Shown here one piece after another: positions 57,308 through 64,000 of a stretch of DNA of 64,000 bases. Every line of letters begins with the position of its first letter. Position 1 is the first letter of the stretch. This stretch comes from Granulicella arctica (GTDB lineage Bacteria; Acidobacteriota; Terriglobia; Terriglobales; Acidobacteriaceae), in assembly GCF_013410065.1 (NCBI RefSeq), contig NZ_JACCCW010000001.1, positions 1,235,187 through 1,299,186 on the forward strand, read 5' to 3'. Under the pieces are notes generated by a model, which was not told where the DNA came from, did not search any database, and saw only the letters and a list, made by a program, of their open reading frames with translations. A program made the translations under genes and the position numbers.

Positions 57308-58846
57308 CTAAACAGGCCAGATTGGTTCTAGGGCAAAGGATCGCTGCCCGGTGACCTTATATTGACCGGCAACGCTAAGGGTTACGAGGGGGCTTACGGG
57401 GCTGCGCGCGTAGAAGCGATGCGTGAAGCAGAAGCGATTATCGATGAAGATTTCGAGCACGGAGTTGTCGATGAAGACGTGAAGGCTGGCCTGCTCGGAG
57501 AGGGCATCGGGCATGGAGATGACGATGTCCTGGGCGCTGGTGCCGTTGTTGATGCGCAGGGTTTTCGGGTCCTGGCTGAGGTCGGAGCGTACGGCGAGGA
57601 CGGGACCACCGGCATTGGAGAGCATGTAGGGCGCTGAGGCGCTGGTGGATTGCTGGAGGGTGGCGAGGAACTCGTGCTTGTCTGGATGGGCTGCGGCGCT
57701 ATGCAGGGCAGCGCTGCGGAGTCGGGCTACCTGGGCCGCCGGTTGCATGTGGAGCTCGCCGTTGTGGAGGGTGAGCAGGCGTGGCAGGGACATCAGGCCG
57801 GACCAGCCGGCGCGGCTATAGTCGGCCTCTGGGCGAGTTTCGGCGATCCAACCCCAGAGGATGCGGTTGCCGTTGGCGTCGAGCTGGGTCTTTGGGGCGT
57901 AGAAGATGACGCGGTTGCTGCCGACCCGGCCGTAGTCGAGCTCGCCGGTCTTCTGCGCCTGGAAGCGCATGGTTGTTTTGTCGAGCACGCCGGACTGCCA
58001 GATCACCTTGCCCTCTGAGGAGTGGATGAGGACGTACTTCTGGGCCTTGGTGGAGCTGTCGGTGAGGGGGAAGAAGTCCGGACACTCCCACATCTCGCCG
58101 GTGTCGACGGGGTCGGAGCCGGGTTTGCCGGACCACTGGCCCTCGGCGAGCGGGTGCAGGTACTCCCAGGTGCGGAGGTCGGGCGAGCGGTAGAGCAGCA
58201 CCATGCCTCCTTTGCCGGCGATGCCGGAGCCGACGACGGCGTACCATGTGCTGCCGTCGCGCCAGGGCGAGGGATCGCGGAAGCCGGTAACCTTCATGCC
58301 AGGTGGCGGAGCGGAGATGACGGGGGCGGGAAGCTTCTTCCAGTCGCTGAGAGTGTCGTCGGTGGCGATGGCGAGGCACTGGGACTCGCGGAGGGGGTTC
58401 TTGGGATCGGTGAGGGTGGCTTCGGCGAGCGGTGCGGTCTGGACGCCGGTGTAGAGGAAGGTGGGACGGCCATCGTGGACGACGGCGGTGCCGGTGAAGC
58501 AGCCCTGGGCGTCGGCAGTGCCGGGTGTCGGTGAGAGCGCTACGGGAAGCCGCTGCCAGTGCACCATGTCGGGCGAGACGGCGTGCGCCCAGTTCATGTC
58601 TCCCCAGACGGCGGCGTTGGGGTTGTACTGGTGGAAGAGGTGGTACTGGCCGTGGAAGTAGATCGGGCCGCAGGGGTCGTTCATCCAGTTGCGCGCGGGC
58701 AGGTAGTGGTAGCTGGGGCGTAGTGGGTCGTGGATGGGCGTCTCGGGCTCCTGCGCGGCTGTTTGTGCGGCGAGGGTTCGCTGGTGGCTGAGTGTAGCGG
58801 CGGAGGCGAGGGCGAGAGTCTTGAGGACGGTGCGACGTGTTGGCAT
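57308..58846 (-). CDS. GH32 glycoside hydrolase (invertase/levanase-type), Tat-exported
   Basis: This 512-residue enzyme acts on sucrose or fructans. The start at 58846 (MPTRRTVLKTLALASAATLS) gives a twin-arginine signal; the longer frame to 59659 runs through rmuC and is a shadow. GH32 motifs: NWMNDPCGPIYFHGQYHLFHQYNP with nucleophile Asp57, AVSPDMVHWQRLPVAL, GFRDPSPW (transition-state Asp), and GEMWECPDFFPL (acid/base Glu). The WMNDPCG reads Cys where almost all family members have Asn, as in WMNDPNG. The C-terminal beta-sandwich is present (DNSVLEIFIDNRFCFTHRFYARSP). It is probably periplasmic and single-copy, with no transporter alongside. Confidence 0.9.
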   Translation of the reverse strand: MPTRRTVLKTLALASAATLSHQRTLAAQTAAQEPETPIHDPLRPSYHYLPARNWMNDPCGPIYFHGQYHLFHQYNPNAAVWGDMNWAHAVSPDMVHWQRLPVALSPTPGTADAQGCFTGTAVVHDGRPTFLYTGVQTAPLAEATLTDPKNPLRESQCLAIATDDTLSDWKKLPAPVISAPPPGMKVTGFRDPSPWRDGSTWYAVVGSGIAGKGGMVLLYRSPDLRTWEYLHPLAEGQWSGKPGSDPVDTGEMWECPDFFPLTDSSTKAQKYVLIHSSEGKVIWQSGVLDKTTMRFQAQKTGELDYGRVGSNRVIFYAPKTQLDANGNRILWGWIAETRPEADYSRAGWSGLMSLPRLLTLHNGELHMQPAAQVARLRSAALHSAAAHPDKHEFLATLQQSTSASAPYMLSNAGGPVLAVRSDLSQDPKTLRINNGTSAQDIVISMPDALSEQASLHVFIDNSVLEIFIDNRFCFTHRFYARSPVSPLVTLSVAGQYKVTGQRSFALEPIWPV

Positions 58847-58901
58847 GGAACGCCTTTCGCCGGATGAGCTCGGCGGAGTCAGTATAGGAGTTGGATGCGG
58901 T

Positions 58902-60398
58902 CTATTCTTCCTCTGCCTCGGCTGCGAGGAGTGGTACGACACTGGAGATCTCGTCGAAGCCGAGAACGCCGGAGACGGGTGTGCCGGTGTCGACGCTGGA
59001 GACGTTCTTGAGGGCGCGGTTGATCGTGGTGGTCTTGCCGCTGATCTCGTGAAGGGTCTTCTGCACGGTGCCAACCTGTTTTTCGACCTTGTCCATGAGG
59101 GTGCCGAAGTTGCCGAACTCGCTCTTTGCCTTCGACAGGACGCGCCAGACCTCGTCGCCTTTCTTCTGGATGGCGAGGGTGTGGAAGCCCATCTGGAAGC
59201 TGGTGAGGATCGCCATGAAGGTGGATGGACCGGCGATGGTGACGCGGCAGTTGGCCTGGATCTCGGATTGCAGGCCGGGGCGGCGGACGACCTCGGCGTA
59301 GAGGTTTTCGGTCGGCAAGAACATGATTGCGTGCGGCATGGTTGTTGGCGGGTCGATGTATTTGTCGCTGATGCGCTTGCCCTCGGAGCGGATGGAGCGC
59401 TCGAAGGCGCGGCCTGCGGCGGCGATCTCCTCTGCGCTGCTGTGGTCGTAGGCGTGTTCGAGGCGCTCCCAATCTTCTTTGGGGAACTTGGCGTCGATGG
59501 CGAGTAGTGTATGGCTGTCCCCGTCGCCGTTGGGGAACTTGAGTGCGTACTCGACGACCTCTTGGGTGGTGGGCTTGATGCGGGCGTTCTTGATGTATTG
59601 GTCGGGCGCGAACATCTGCTCAAGCTGCATGCCGAGCTGGAACTCGCCGACAACGCCACGCGATTTGACGTTCGAGAGGACCTTCTTCAGATCGCCGACT
59701 CCGGTGGCGAGTTCCTTCATCTCGCCGAGGCCCTTCTGGACTTCGCCGAGGTGCGTAGTGACCTGGCCGAAGGATTCGGTGAGGCGCGACTGTAGCGTGG
59801 CGTGCAGCTTCTCGTCGACCGTGACGCGCATCTCTTCCAGTTTTGCGGCGTTGCTGGTGTTCAACTTATCGAGACGTTCTTCGACGGCGGCGCGGAGCTT
59901 GTCCTGCTGCTGCGCATTGCTGGCGGCAAGTTCGGTGAGGCGTGTGTGGAGAGCATCTCGTGATTCGATCTGCTGACGGGCGGCTTCGGAGGTGAAGGTG
60001 GTAAGGCGCTGCGTGATGGCGTCCATCTGCTGCTGCACGGCGTTGCGGAGCTTGTCTGCGGAGGTGGCATTGTCGCTGCGAAAGGCGTCGAGGCCGGTAT
60101 TGAGGGTGTTGCCGAGGGTGCTGATGCTGGCGGTGATCTCGGTGCGGAGTGTTGCGAAGTCCGAGGCGCTGGCTTCGCGGGTGCGACGCGCTTCGGTGGC
60201 AATATCGTCGCGCATCTGGGCGAAGGCGGCACGTGCGTGGGCGTCGAACGCTTCGCCGCGTGTATCGAGGCGAGCGAGCTGATCGGGGATCTGGGCGATG
60301 CGCGGGTCCTGAGGCGACGGGTCGGCTTGCTTGCGGAGCAAGAGGATGATGACGGCGGCGATGGTCAGAATCTGAAGGACGGCTAGCGTGATGAGCAT
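58902..60398 (-). CDS. rmuC: DNA recombination protein RmuC
   Basis: RmuC is a nuclease-related protein that limits inversions and rearrangements at repeats. The 498-residue protein has an N-terminal membrane helix (residues 2-22, LITLAVLQILTIAAVIILLL), a long coiled-coil region (about 30-240, rich in Ala, Glu, Gln, Arg) and the C-terminal nuclease-like RmuC domain with KSRGVVGEFQLGMQLEQMF, LAIDAKFPKEDWERLEHAY, KYIDPPTTMPHAIMFLPTENLYAEV and GFHTLAIQKKGDEVWRVL. The family uses a PD-(D/E)XK-like fold; the DAKFP segment is the expected Lys region. It is complete. It lies between the GH32 gene and folP on the same strand. Confidence 0.95.
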   Translation of the reverse strand: MLITLAVLQILTIAAVIILLLRKQADPSPQDPRIAQIPDQLARLDTRGEAFDAHARAAFAQMRDDIATEARRTREASASDFATLRTEITASISTLGNTLNTGLDAFRSDNATSADKLRNAVQQQMDAITQRLTTFTSEAARQQIESRDALHTRLTELAASNAQQQDKLRAAVEERLDKLNTSNAAKLEEMRVTVDEKLHATLQSRLTESFGQVTTHLGEVQKGLGEMKELATGVGDLKKVLSNVKSRGVVGEFQLGMQLEQMFAPDQYIKNARIKPTTQEVVEYALKFPNGDGDSHTLLAIDAKFPKEDWERLEHAYDHSSAEEIAAAGRAFERSIRSEGKRISDKYIDPPTTMPHAIMFLPTENLYAEVVRRPGLQSEIQANCRVTIAGPSTFMAILTSFQMGFHTLAIQKKGDEVWRVLSKAKSEFGNFGTLMDKVEKQVGTVQKTLHEISGKTTTINRALKNVSSVDTGTPVSGVLGFDEISSVVPLLAAEAEEE

Positions 60399-60449
60399 TC
60401 GTGTTTCCTTCGCCTAACGATACACCCGGCGGCTTGTGGACGGTTGTGA

Positions 60450-61367
60450 TTATTGTGGGTGGCTAGCGGTGAGGATGGCGTCGGCGATGGCGGCGGCTTC
60501 GGCGGCGGGGCGGACGTCGTGGATGCGGAGGATGTGGGCTCCGGCGAGGATGGCGGCTACGTTTGAGGCGGTGGTGGCGTGCAGGCGGGCGTCCATTGAG
60601 GCGGGATTGCCGTTGTGGAGCGGCGCGAGGGTTTGGGCGAGGAAGCTTTTGCGGGAGGTTCCGGTGAGGATGGGCAGGCCGAACTGGTGGAGTTGCGGCA
60701 GGAGCGCGTGGAGGGTGTAGTTTTCGTTGCCACGTTTACCGAAGCCGAAGCCGGGGTCGAGGACGATGCGGTCGCTGGGGATGCCTGCGGCATAGGCGGT
60801 GAGCAGGGAGTCGCGTAGGCCGTCGAGGATGAGGGGCATGACTTCGGTGGGGGTGAGCGGCGGTTGCGTGGCCCATGCGTGTGGGCGGCCTCGGGTGTGC
60901 ATGAGGACGACTCCGCAGTTGAGTGCTGCACATACGCTGGGCATGTCGGCGTCCCAGGTGAAGCCGCTGATGTCGTTGACGATCTCGGCTCCGGCTTCGA
61001 TGGCGAGCTTTGCGGTGCCGGCGTGGAAGGTGTCGATGCTGAGGATGGCTTCGGGCCGGGCTTTGAGGATGGCCTTGAGAACGGGGAGGATGCGCTGCTG
61101 TTCTTCTTTCGAGGTAAGCGGGGTTGCGTTGGGGCGGGTGGATTCGCCGCCGAGGTCGAGGAGGTCGGCGCCCTGGTCGAGCAGGGTGAGGGCCTGGGTG
61201 AGGGCGGCTTTGGGGCTGAGGTGCTGACCGCCGTCGGAGAAGGAGTCGGGGGTGATGTTGAGGATGCCCATGAGCCGTGTGCGCGGGCCGAGGGCGAGGG
61301 TGCGGGTGCGGAGGCGCCAGTCGAATGGAGTGCGTGGAGCGAAGACTGTGCATGGTGCGGATGGCAT
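60450..61367 (-). CDS. folP: Dihydropteroate synthase
   Basis: FolP joins p-aminobenzoate to 6-hydroxymethyl-dihydropterin pyrophosphate. The 305-residue protein has LMGILNITPDSFSDGG (pterin-pyrophosphate site), GADLLDLGGESTRPNATPLTSKEE (pABA loop region), ILSIDTFHAGTAKLAIEAGAEIVNDISGF, VLMHTRGRPHAW, VLDPGFGFGKRGNENY and ILTGTSRKSFLAQTL (sulfonamide-binding loop with Lys-Ser). Its substrates would come from folK (31.7 kb) and possibly a CADD-like protein (34.4 kb), neither of which is linked. It starts 51 bp from the divergent dacB start. Confidence 0.96.
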   Translation of the reverse strand: MPSAPCTVFAPRTPFDWRLRTRTLALGPRTRLMGILNITPDSFSDGGQHLSPKAALTQALTLLDQGADLLDLGGESTRPNATPLTSKEEQQRILPVLKAILKARPEAILSIDTFHAGTAKLAIEAGAEIVNDISGFTWDADMPSVCAALNCGVVLMHTRGRPHAWATQPPLTPTEVMPLILDGLRDSLLTAYAAGIPSDRIVLDPGFGFGKRGNENYTLHALLPQLHQFGLPILTGTSRKSFLAQTLAPLHNGNPASMDARLHATTASNVAAILAGAHILRIHDVRPAAEAAAIADAILTASHPQ

Positions 61368-61418
61368 GATGGAATTCTAGCGGGCTGCTGCTAGGCGGGT
61401 TGCTGCTACACTGCGCGG

Positions 61419-63005
61419 ATGCGATGGCTTTCGAGGTGCGTGGCTTCTACGGCGGTGTGGGCTGCTCTGGGCTCGGTGCACGGGGTGGCGCAGACGGAGC
61501 TGGCGCGGCAGATTGCTGCGATGGTAGCGGAGCCGGCGGTGGCTCGGGCGCACTGGGGTGTGATGGTGACTGCGATGGATGGGACGCCGATCTATGGGTT
61601 GAATGAGGGGCAGCTCTTTCAACCGGCTAGTAATGCGAAGTTGTTTACGACTGCGGCGGCGGTTCATTTGCTCGGTGGGGCGAGGCGATTTGAGACGGTG
61701 GTCGATGGGCCGTCGGGATCGACTGTTGAAGCGACGCTGCATGGCGATCTGACGATCCATGGAAGTGGGGATGCGAATCTTTCGGGACGGGCAATACCCT
61801 ATGTTGAGCCTGCGGACAAGCCGAAGGGCGCAGATCCTGTGGCCGATCCGCTGCGGTATCTGGCGGAGATGGCGGATAAGGTTGCTGCGACGGGCGTGAA
61901 GCGTGTGACTGGGGACATTGTTGGGGACGACACGTTGTTTCCCTGGCAGCCTTATGCAGAGGATTGGGCGGCGGACGATCTGGTTTGGGGTTATGGAGCT
62001 CCGGTGTCGGCGTTGACGATCAGCGATAACCAGTTGCGGTTGACGGTGACGCCCGGGGTGAAGGCGGGTGATGCGGCGACGGTGGTGCTTGATCCGGCGA
62101 TGCCGTATTACACGGTCGAGGCGTCGGTGCGGACGGTTGCGGCGAAGGCGCCGAGCTCGGTCGATATCGAACGACCGCTGGGATCGAAGGTGCTGAAGGT
62201 TTCGGGAACGATTGCGGTGGATGCCGGAGCGGATGTGGAGGAGGTAGCGATCCAGGACCCGGCGGAGTATGCGGCTCTGGCGTTGAAGGCGATGCTGGAG
62301 GCGCGGGGAATCAAGGTGGATGGCGTGGCGCGTGCGGAGCATCGGGTGATTGAGGAGCCGAGTAGTTTTTTGAAGGAGACGCGGGAGCCTTTGCCGAATC
62401 TGCCGAAGACGGCGGTGGCGTACAACGCGGTTTTTGGAGGATGTTTTGACGCGTGTCCGCTATCGGTTGAGCATAGGTCGCCGACGGTGATGGAAGACAT
62501 TACGGTGACGAACAAGGTGAGCCAGAATCTGCATGCGGAGCTGCTGCTGCATCAGCTTGGCAAGGTGTACGGAACGGACGGTTCTACTGCTGAGGGGTCT
62601 CGGGCGGTGCGGCAGTTCTTGTTGAACGTGGGGCTCGATAAGGACGACTTCGTGTTTTATGACGGTTCGGGGTTGAGTGGGCATGACCTGGTGGCGCCTC
62701 GGGCTACGGCGAAGCTGTTGCAGTTTGCCTCGACGCAGCCCTGGTTTGCCGATTGGAAGAAGAGCTTGCCGGTGGGCGGGTTGGATGGATCGTTAGCGGC
62801 TCGCTTTCCGAACGCTCCGCTGAAGGGGCGTGTGTTTGCCAAGACGGGGACGCTGGGTGAGGCGCGGGCGCTGTCGGGGTATGTCGAGTGCGCGAGCGGG
62901 CGGACGGTGATCTTTTCGATCATGGTGGGGAGCCACATGCCGGGGACGAGTGCGGACCGGGAGGTCATGGACCGGATCGTGGCGGCGATTGCGGCGGCTA
63001 ACTAG
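61419..63005 (+). CDS. dacB: D-alanyl-D-alanine carboxypeptidase/endopeptidase (PBP4 type)
   Basis: This is a periplasmic low-molecular-weight penicillin-binding protein of class C (S13). The 528-residue protein has a signal peptide (about 1-25), the SxxK motif ASNAKLFTTAA with Ser71 and Lys74, a domain insertion containing LHGDLTIHGSGDANLSG and GDIVGDDTLF, the SxN motif in NKVSQNLHAELLLHQLG, and KTG in GRVFAKTGTLGEARALSGY. FVFYDGSGLSGHDLVAPRATAKLL is the conserved stretch before it. It trims or cross-link-edits peptidoglycan. It is divergent from folP with a 51-bp gap. A gene-free 517-bp region follows. Confidence 0.93.
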   Translation: MRWLSRCVASTAVWAALGSVHGVAQTELARQIAAMVAEPAVARAHWGVMVTAMDGTPIYGLNEGQLFQPASNAKLFTTAAAVHLLGGARRFETVVDGPSGSTVEATLHGDLTIHGSGDANLSGRAIPYVEPADKPKGADPVADPLRYLAEMADKVAATGVKRVTGDIVGDDTLFPWQPYAEDWAADDLVWGYGAPVSALTISDNQLRLTVTPGVKAGDAATVVLDPAMPYYTVEASVRTVAAKAPSSVDIERPLGSKVLKVSGTIAVDAGADVEEVAIQDPAEYAALALKAMLEARGIKVDGVARAEHRVIEEPSSFLKETREPLPNLPKTAVAYNAVFGGCFDACPLSVEHRSPTVMEDITVTNKVSQNLHAELLLHQLGKVYGTDGSTAEGSRAVRQFLLNVGLDKDDFVFYDGSGLSGHDLVAPRATAKLLQFASTQPWFADWKKSLPVGGLDGSLAARFPNAPLKGRVFAKTGTLGEARALSGYVECASGRTVIFSIMVGSHMPGTSADREVMDRIVAAIAAAN

Positions 63006-63360
63006 GGGTACCCCCTCCCCCCCCCTTATGTGGGAAGCTAACTCTTTTGTTTACAGCTTGATAGCCTTGTTGATATGGGCTATATATTTGCATCTAAAGG
63101 GGTTGCGGGTAAATATAAGATTCCATGGGAGATAGGGCCTCGGCTTAGTTGCTTGAGGGCTCATGTCTCTTTTTCTTTTGCGTGTACTTCCAGTGTAGCG
63201 AATCGTGGGGAGTGAATGTGTCACGTTTGGCGGATTTATTTTGGAGTAATTTGTTGTTTGTTTTGTTGGGGTTGCGGGGTTTTTGAGGGGCGAAAGAGGG
63301 TTGTGGGGGCTTGACACGATTTTTGCTGGGGTTGGAGAGAAGGCGGTCGCGCTGGGCGCG

Positions 63361-63404
63361 ATGCCCACCTTAGCGACGATGAGGCTGTCGCGAAGATGGG
63401 GCAC
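63361..63404. repeat. Palindromic intergenic unit 1
   Basis: ATGCCCACCTTAGCGAC faces GTCGCGAAGATGGGGCAC around GATGAGGCT, forming an imperfect hairpin. It shares the 13-mer GATGGGGCACCCG with unit 2, at 63395-63407 and 63441-63453. Confidence 0.6.
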
Positions 63405-63416
63405 CCGATCCTCACT

Positions 63417-63450
63417 CCCACCCTTCGCAAGAGCGCGAAGGATGGGGCAC
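63417..63450. repeat. Palindromic intergenic unit 2
   Basis: CCCACCCTTCGC faces GCGCGAAGGATGGGG around a short loop. It is the second of two adjacent units in the same orientation and has the GATGGGGCACCCG tail. Confidence 0.6.
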
Positions 63451-63522
63451 CCGGTGTTTGTGTCCGGTTGTTGTGCGGGGCGGGATTTTCTTTGGAATGG
63501 GAGAACACTCTAGAATTGAAGG

Positions 63523-63870
63523 GTGAGAACACATTTGATTTGGGTAAGTGCGCTGTCGCTGATGGTGGCGGGGTGCAAGTCGATTCCTCCGCCGACGCCG
63601 CTGGCGCAGTTGACTCCGCAACAGGCGGAGGGGCATGCGGTGTTTCAGACGAAATGCGGGGTGTGTCATGCGGATCGGACGAACGATCTGCTGCATGGGC
63701 CGGCGCTGCGGGGGATCTTCAAGAAGGACTATCTGCCGAGCGGCGCTCCGGCGAACGATGATCGGGTGATGGAGACGATCCTGCATGGTCGGAACATGAT
63801 GCCTCCGATGGGGAATACGATGGACCAGCAGGATCTGGATGATCTGTTGGCTTATTTGCATACGATTTAG
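63523..63870 (+). CDS. Cytochrome c lipoprotein
   Basis: This 115-residue protein starts at GTG 63523 and has a lipoprotein signal ending LMVAGC (Cys18). The mature part is a class I cytochrome c: FQTKCGVCHADR gives the heme-binding C45-x2-C48-His49, LHGPALRGIF the usual post-heme stretch, and GRNMMPPMGNTMDQQDLDDLLAYL offers the axial methionine (probably Met96). It would carry electrons on the periplasmic face of a membrane. No oxidase or dehydrogenase is next to it. The start codon is not certain, because the ribosome binding site is weak. Confidence 0.88.
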   Translation: MRTHLIWVSALSLMVAGCKSIPPPTPLAQLTPQQAEGHAVFQTKCGVCHADRTNDLLHGPALRGIFKKDYLPSGAPANDDRVMETILHGRNMMPPMGNTMDQQDLDDLLAYLHTI

Positions 63871-63879
63871 GGCTTAGGG

Positions 63880-63932
63880 CAAAAGCAAAGGCAACCGCAG
63901 GTCCTTCGACTTCGCTCAGGATGACAGTTTTT
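63880..63932 (+). repeat. Intergenic repeat family 1, copy 8
   Basis: AAAAGCAAAGGCAACCGCAG, then GTCCTTCGACTTCGCTCAGG, then ATGACAGTTTT. It begins 10 bp after the cytochrome c stop. Confidence 0.88.
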
Positions 63933-63975
63933 GGGTGGGGTTACGGATTTTTGGACGGGCTGAGATAGGTTGAGG

Positions 63976-64000
63976 ATGAGCGAACTGGAGCCGGTAGAGG
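63976..64000 (+). CDS. Start of a further gene (5' end only)
   Basis: ATG at 63976, preceded by GGTTGAGG, opens a frame reading MSELEPVE that continues beyond the window edge. Only eight codons are present, so neither the product nor the reality of the gene can be judged. Confidence 0.35.

Larger units (their letters stand above)
63006..63522. other. 517-bp intergenic region after dacB
   Basis: It starts with GGGGTACCCCC and a C run (63011-63025), then has an AT-rich part. The motif at 63186-63226 resembles the one after tgt at 38483-38522. TTGACA at 63311 lies inside GGGGGCTTGACACG, again as after tgt, followed by the palindromic units at 63361-63450. The short open frames here, such as the reverse one at 63051-63404, look random. 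Confidence 0.55.

Noticed and set aside
58847..59659. N-terminal extension of the GH32 gene to 783 residues
   Set aside because: The added part is Ser/Pro/Arg-rich shadow of rmuC. The Tat signal at 58846 marks the true start.
63051..63404. 117-residue reverse open frame after dacB
   Set aside because: Pro/Thr/Lys-rich, covering a palindromic unit, with no relation to any protein; read as noncoding.
1..64000. CRISPR array, prophage, transposon or integrase
   Set aside because: No regular direct repeats with unique spacers, no phage structural genes, and no transposase or integrase frame in the window. The direct repeats seen are dispersed single intergenic units.

Overview
This 64 kb window looks like a chromosomal stretch from a GC-rich, Gram-negative soil bacterium of the Acidobacteriota, most likely Terriglobales (subdivision 1, the Granulicella/Edaphobacter/Terriglobus group). 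That placement is an inference. It rests on an Oar-like TonB receptor at the left edge, outer-membrane biology (lpxC, a lipoprotein of LolA/DUF4292 type, TonB/ExbB/ExbD), the style of the TonB protein, and short intergenic repeats whose reverse strand reads CHPER.../PELVEG. No tRNA, rRNA, CRISPR array, transposase, integrase or phage gene was seen. The only partial genes are at the two edges.

Layout. 0-9.6 kb: receptor tail, a DedA-rhodanese fusion, two secreted alpha/beta hydrolases, mnmG, an exported msrA, and a reverse-strand group of three small proteins (DUF4180, DUF5076, unknown). 9.7-18.7 kb: dnaB, a VOC protein with a WYL regulator, an SGNH lipoprotein, alr carrying two parS-like sites, a Gfo/Idh/MocA oxidoreductase, a PLP decarboxylase and a glutaminyl cyclase lipoprotein. 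18.9-24.6 kb: mltG and an outer-membrane-type lipoprotein, greA, a CDP-alcohol phosphatidyltransferase, an isoaspartyl peptidase and an endonuclease III-like enzyme. 24.6-38.4 kb: a flavodoxin-fold reductase, a sugar/ureide-type permease, a papain-fold candidate, a mutarotase, maf, an M20 peptidase, lpxC-folK, a TetR/FAD-monooxygenase pair, a CADD-like protein (putative p-aminobenzoate source), a chalcone-isomerase-fold protein and tgt. 38.6-45.1 kb: DUF2278, UPF0303, GNAT, a GH3 beta-glucosidase, an SDR, a SnoaL-like protein and an aldo/keto reductase. 45.5-52.6 kb: yajC-secD-secF-tonB-exbB-exbD-exbD and a TPR lipoprotein. 52.6-64 kb: a split biotin carboxylase/biotin carrier pair, a Yip1 protein, acpP-fabF, a GH32 enzyme, rmuC, folP, a PBP4-type dacB, a cytochrome c lipoprotein and the first codons of a further gene.

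How the genes connect. The protein-export genes sit directly upstream of the TonB energy-transduction genes, so this block supplies both secretion and outer-membrane uptake. Three folate-related genes (folK, a CADD-like protein, folP) are in the window but unlinked. Envelope synthesis is spread through it (alr, mltG, lpxC, dacB, acpP/fabF). The GH3 and GH32 enzymes, the permease and the TonB receptor fit a polysaccharide-using heterotroph.

The most notable non-gene signals are two near-identical parS-type palindromes 31 bp apart inside alr, which suggest proximity to the replication origin; a family of eight short intergenic repeats all in one orientation; a second repeat seen after nth and folK, with a possible inverted partner beyond the TetR/monooxygenase pair; and a shared motif order in the gene-free stretches after tgt and dacB. 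I did not find a clearly new multi-gene system.
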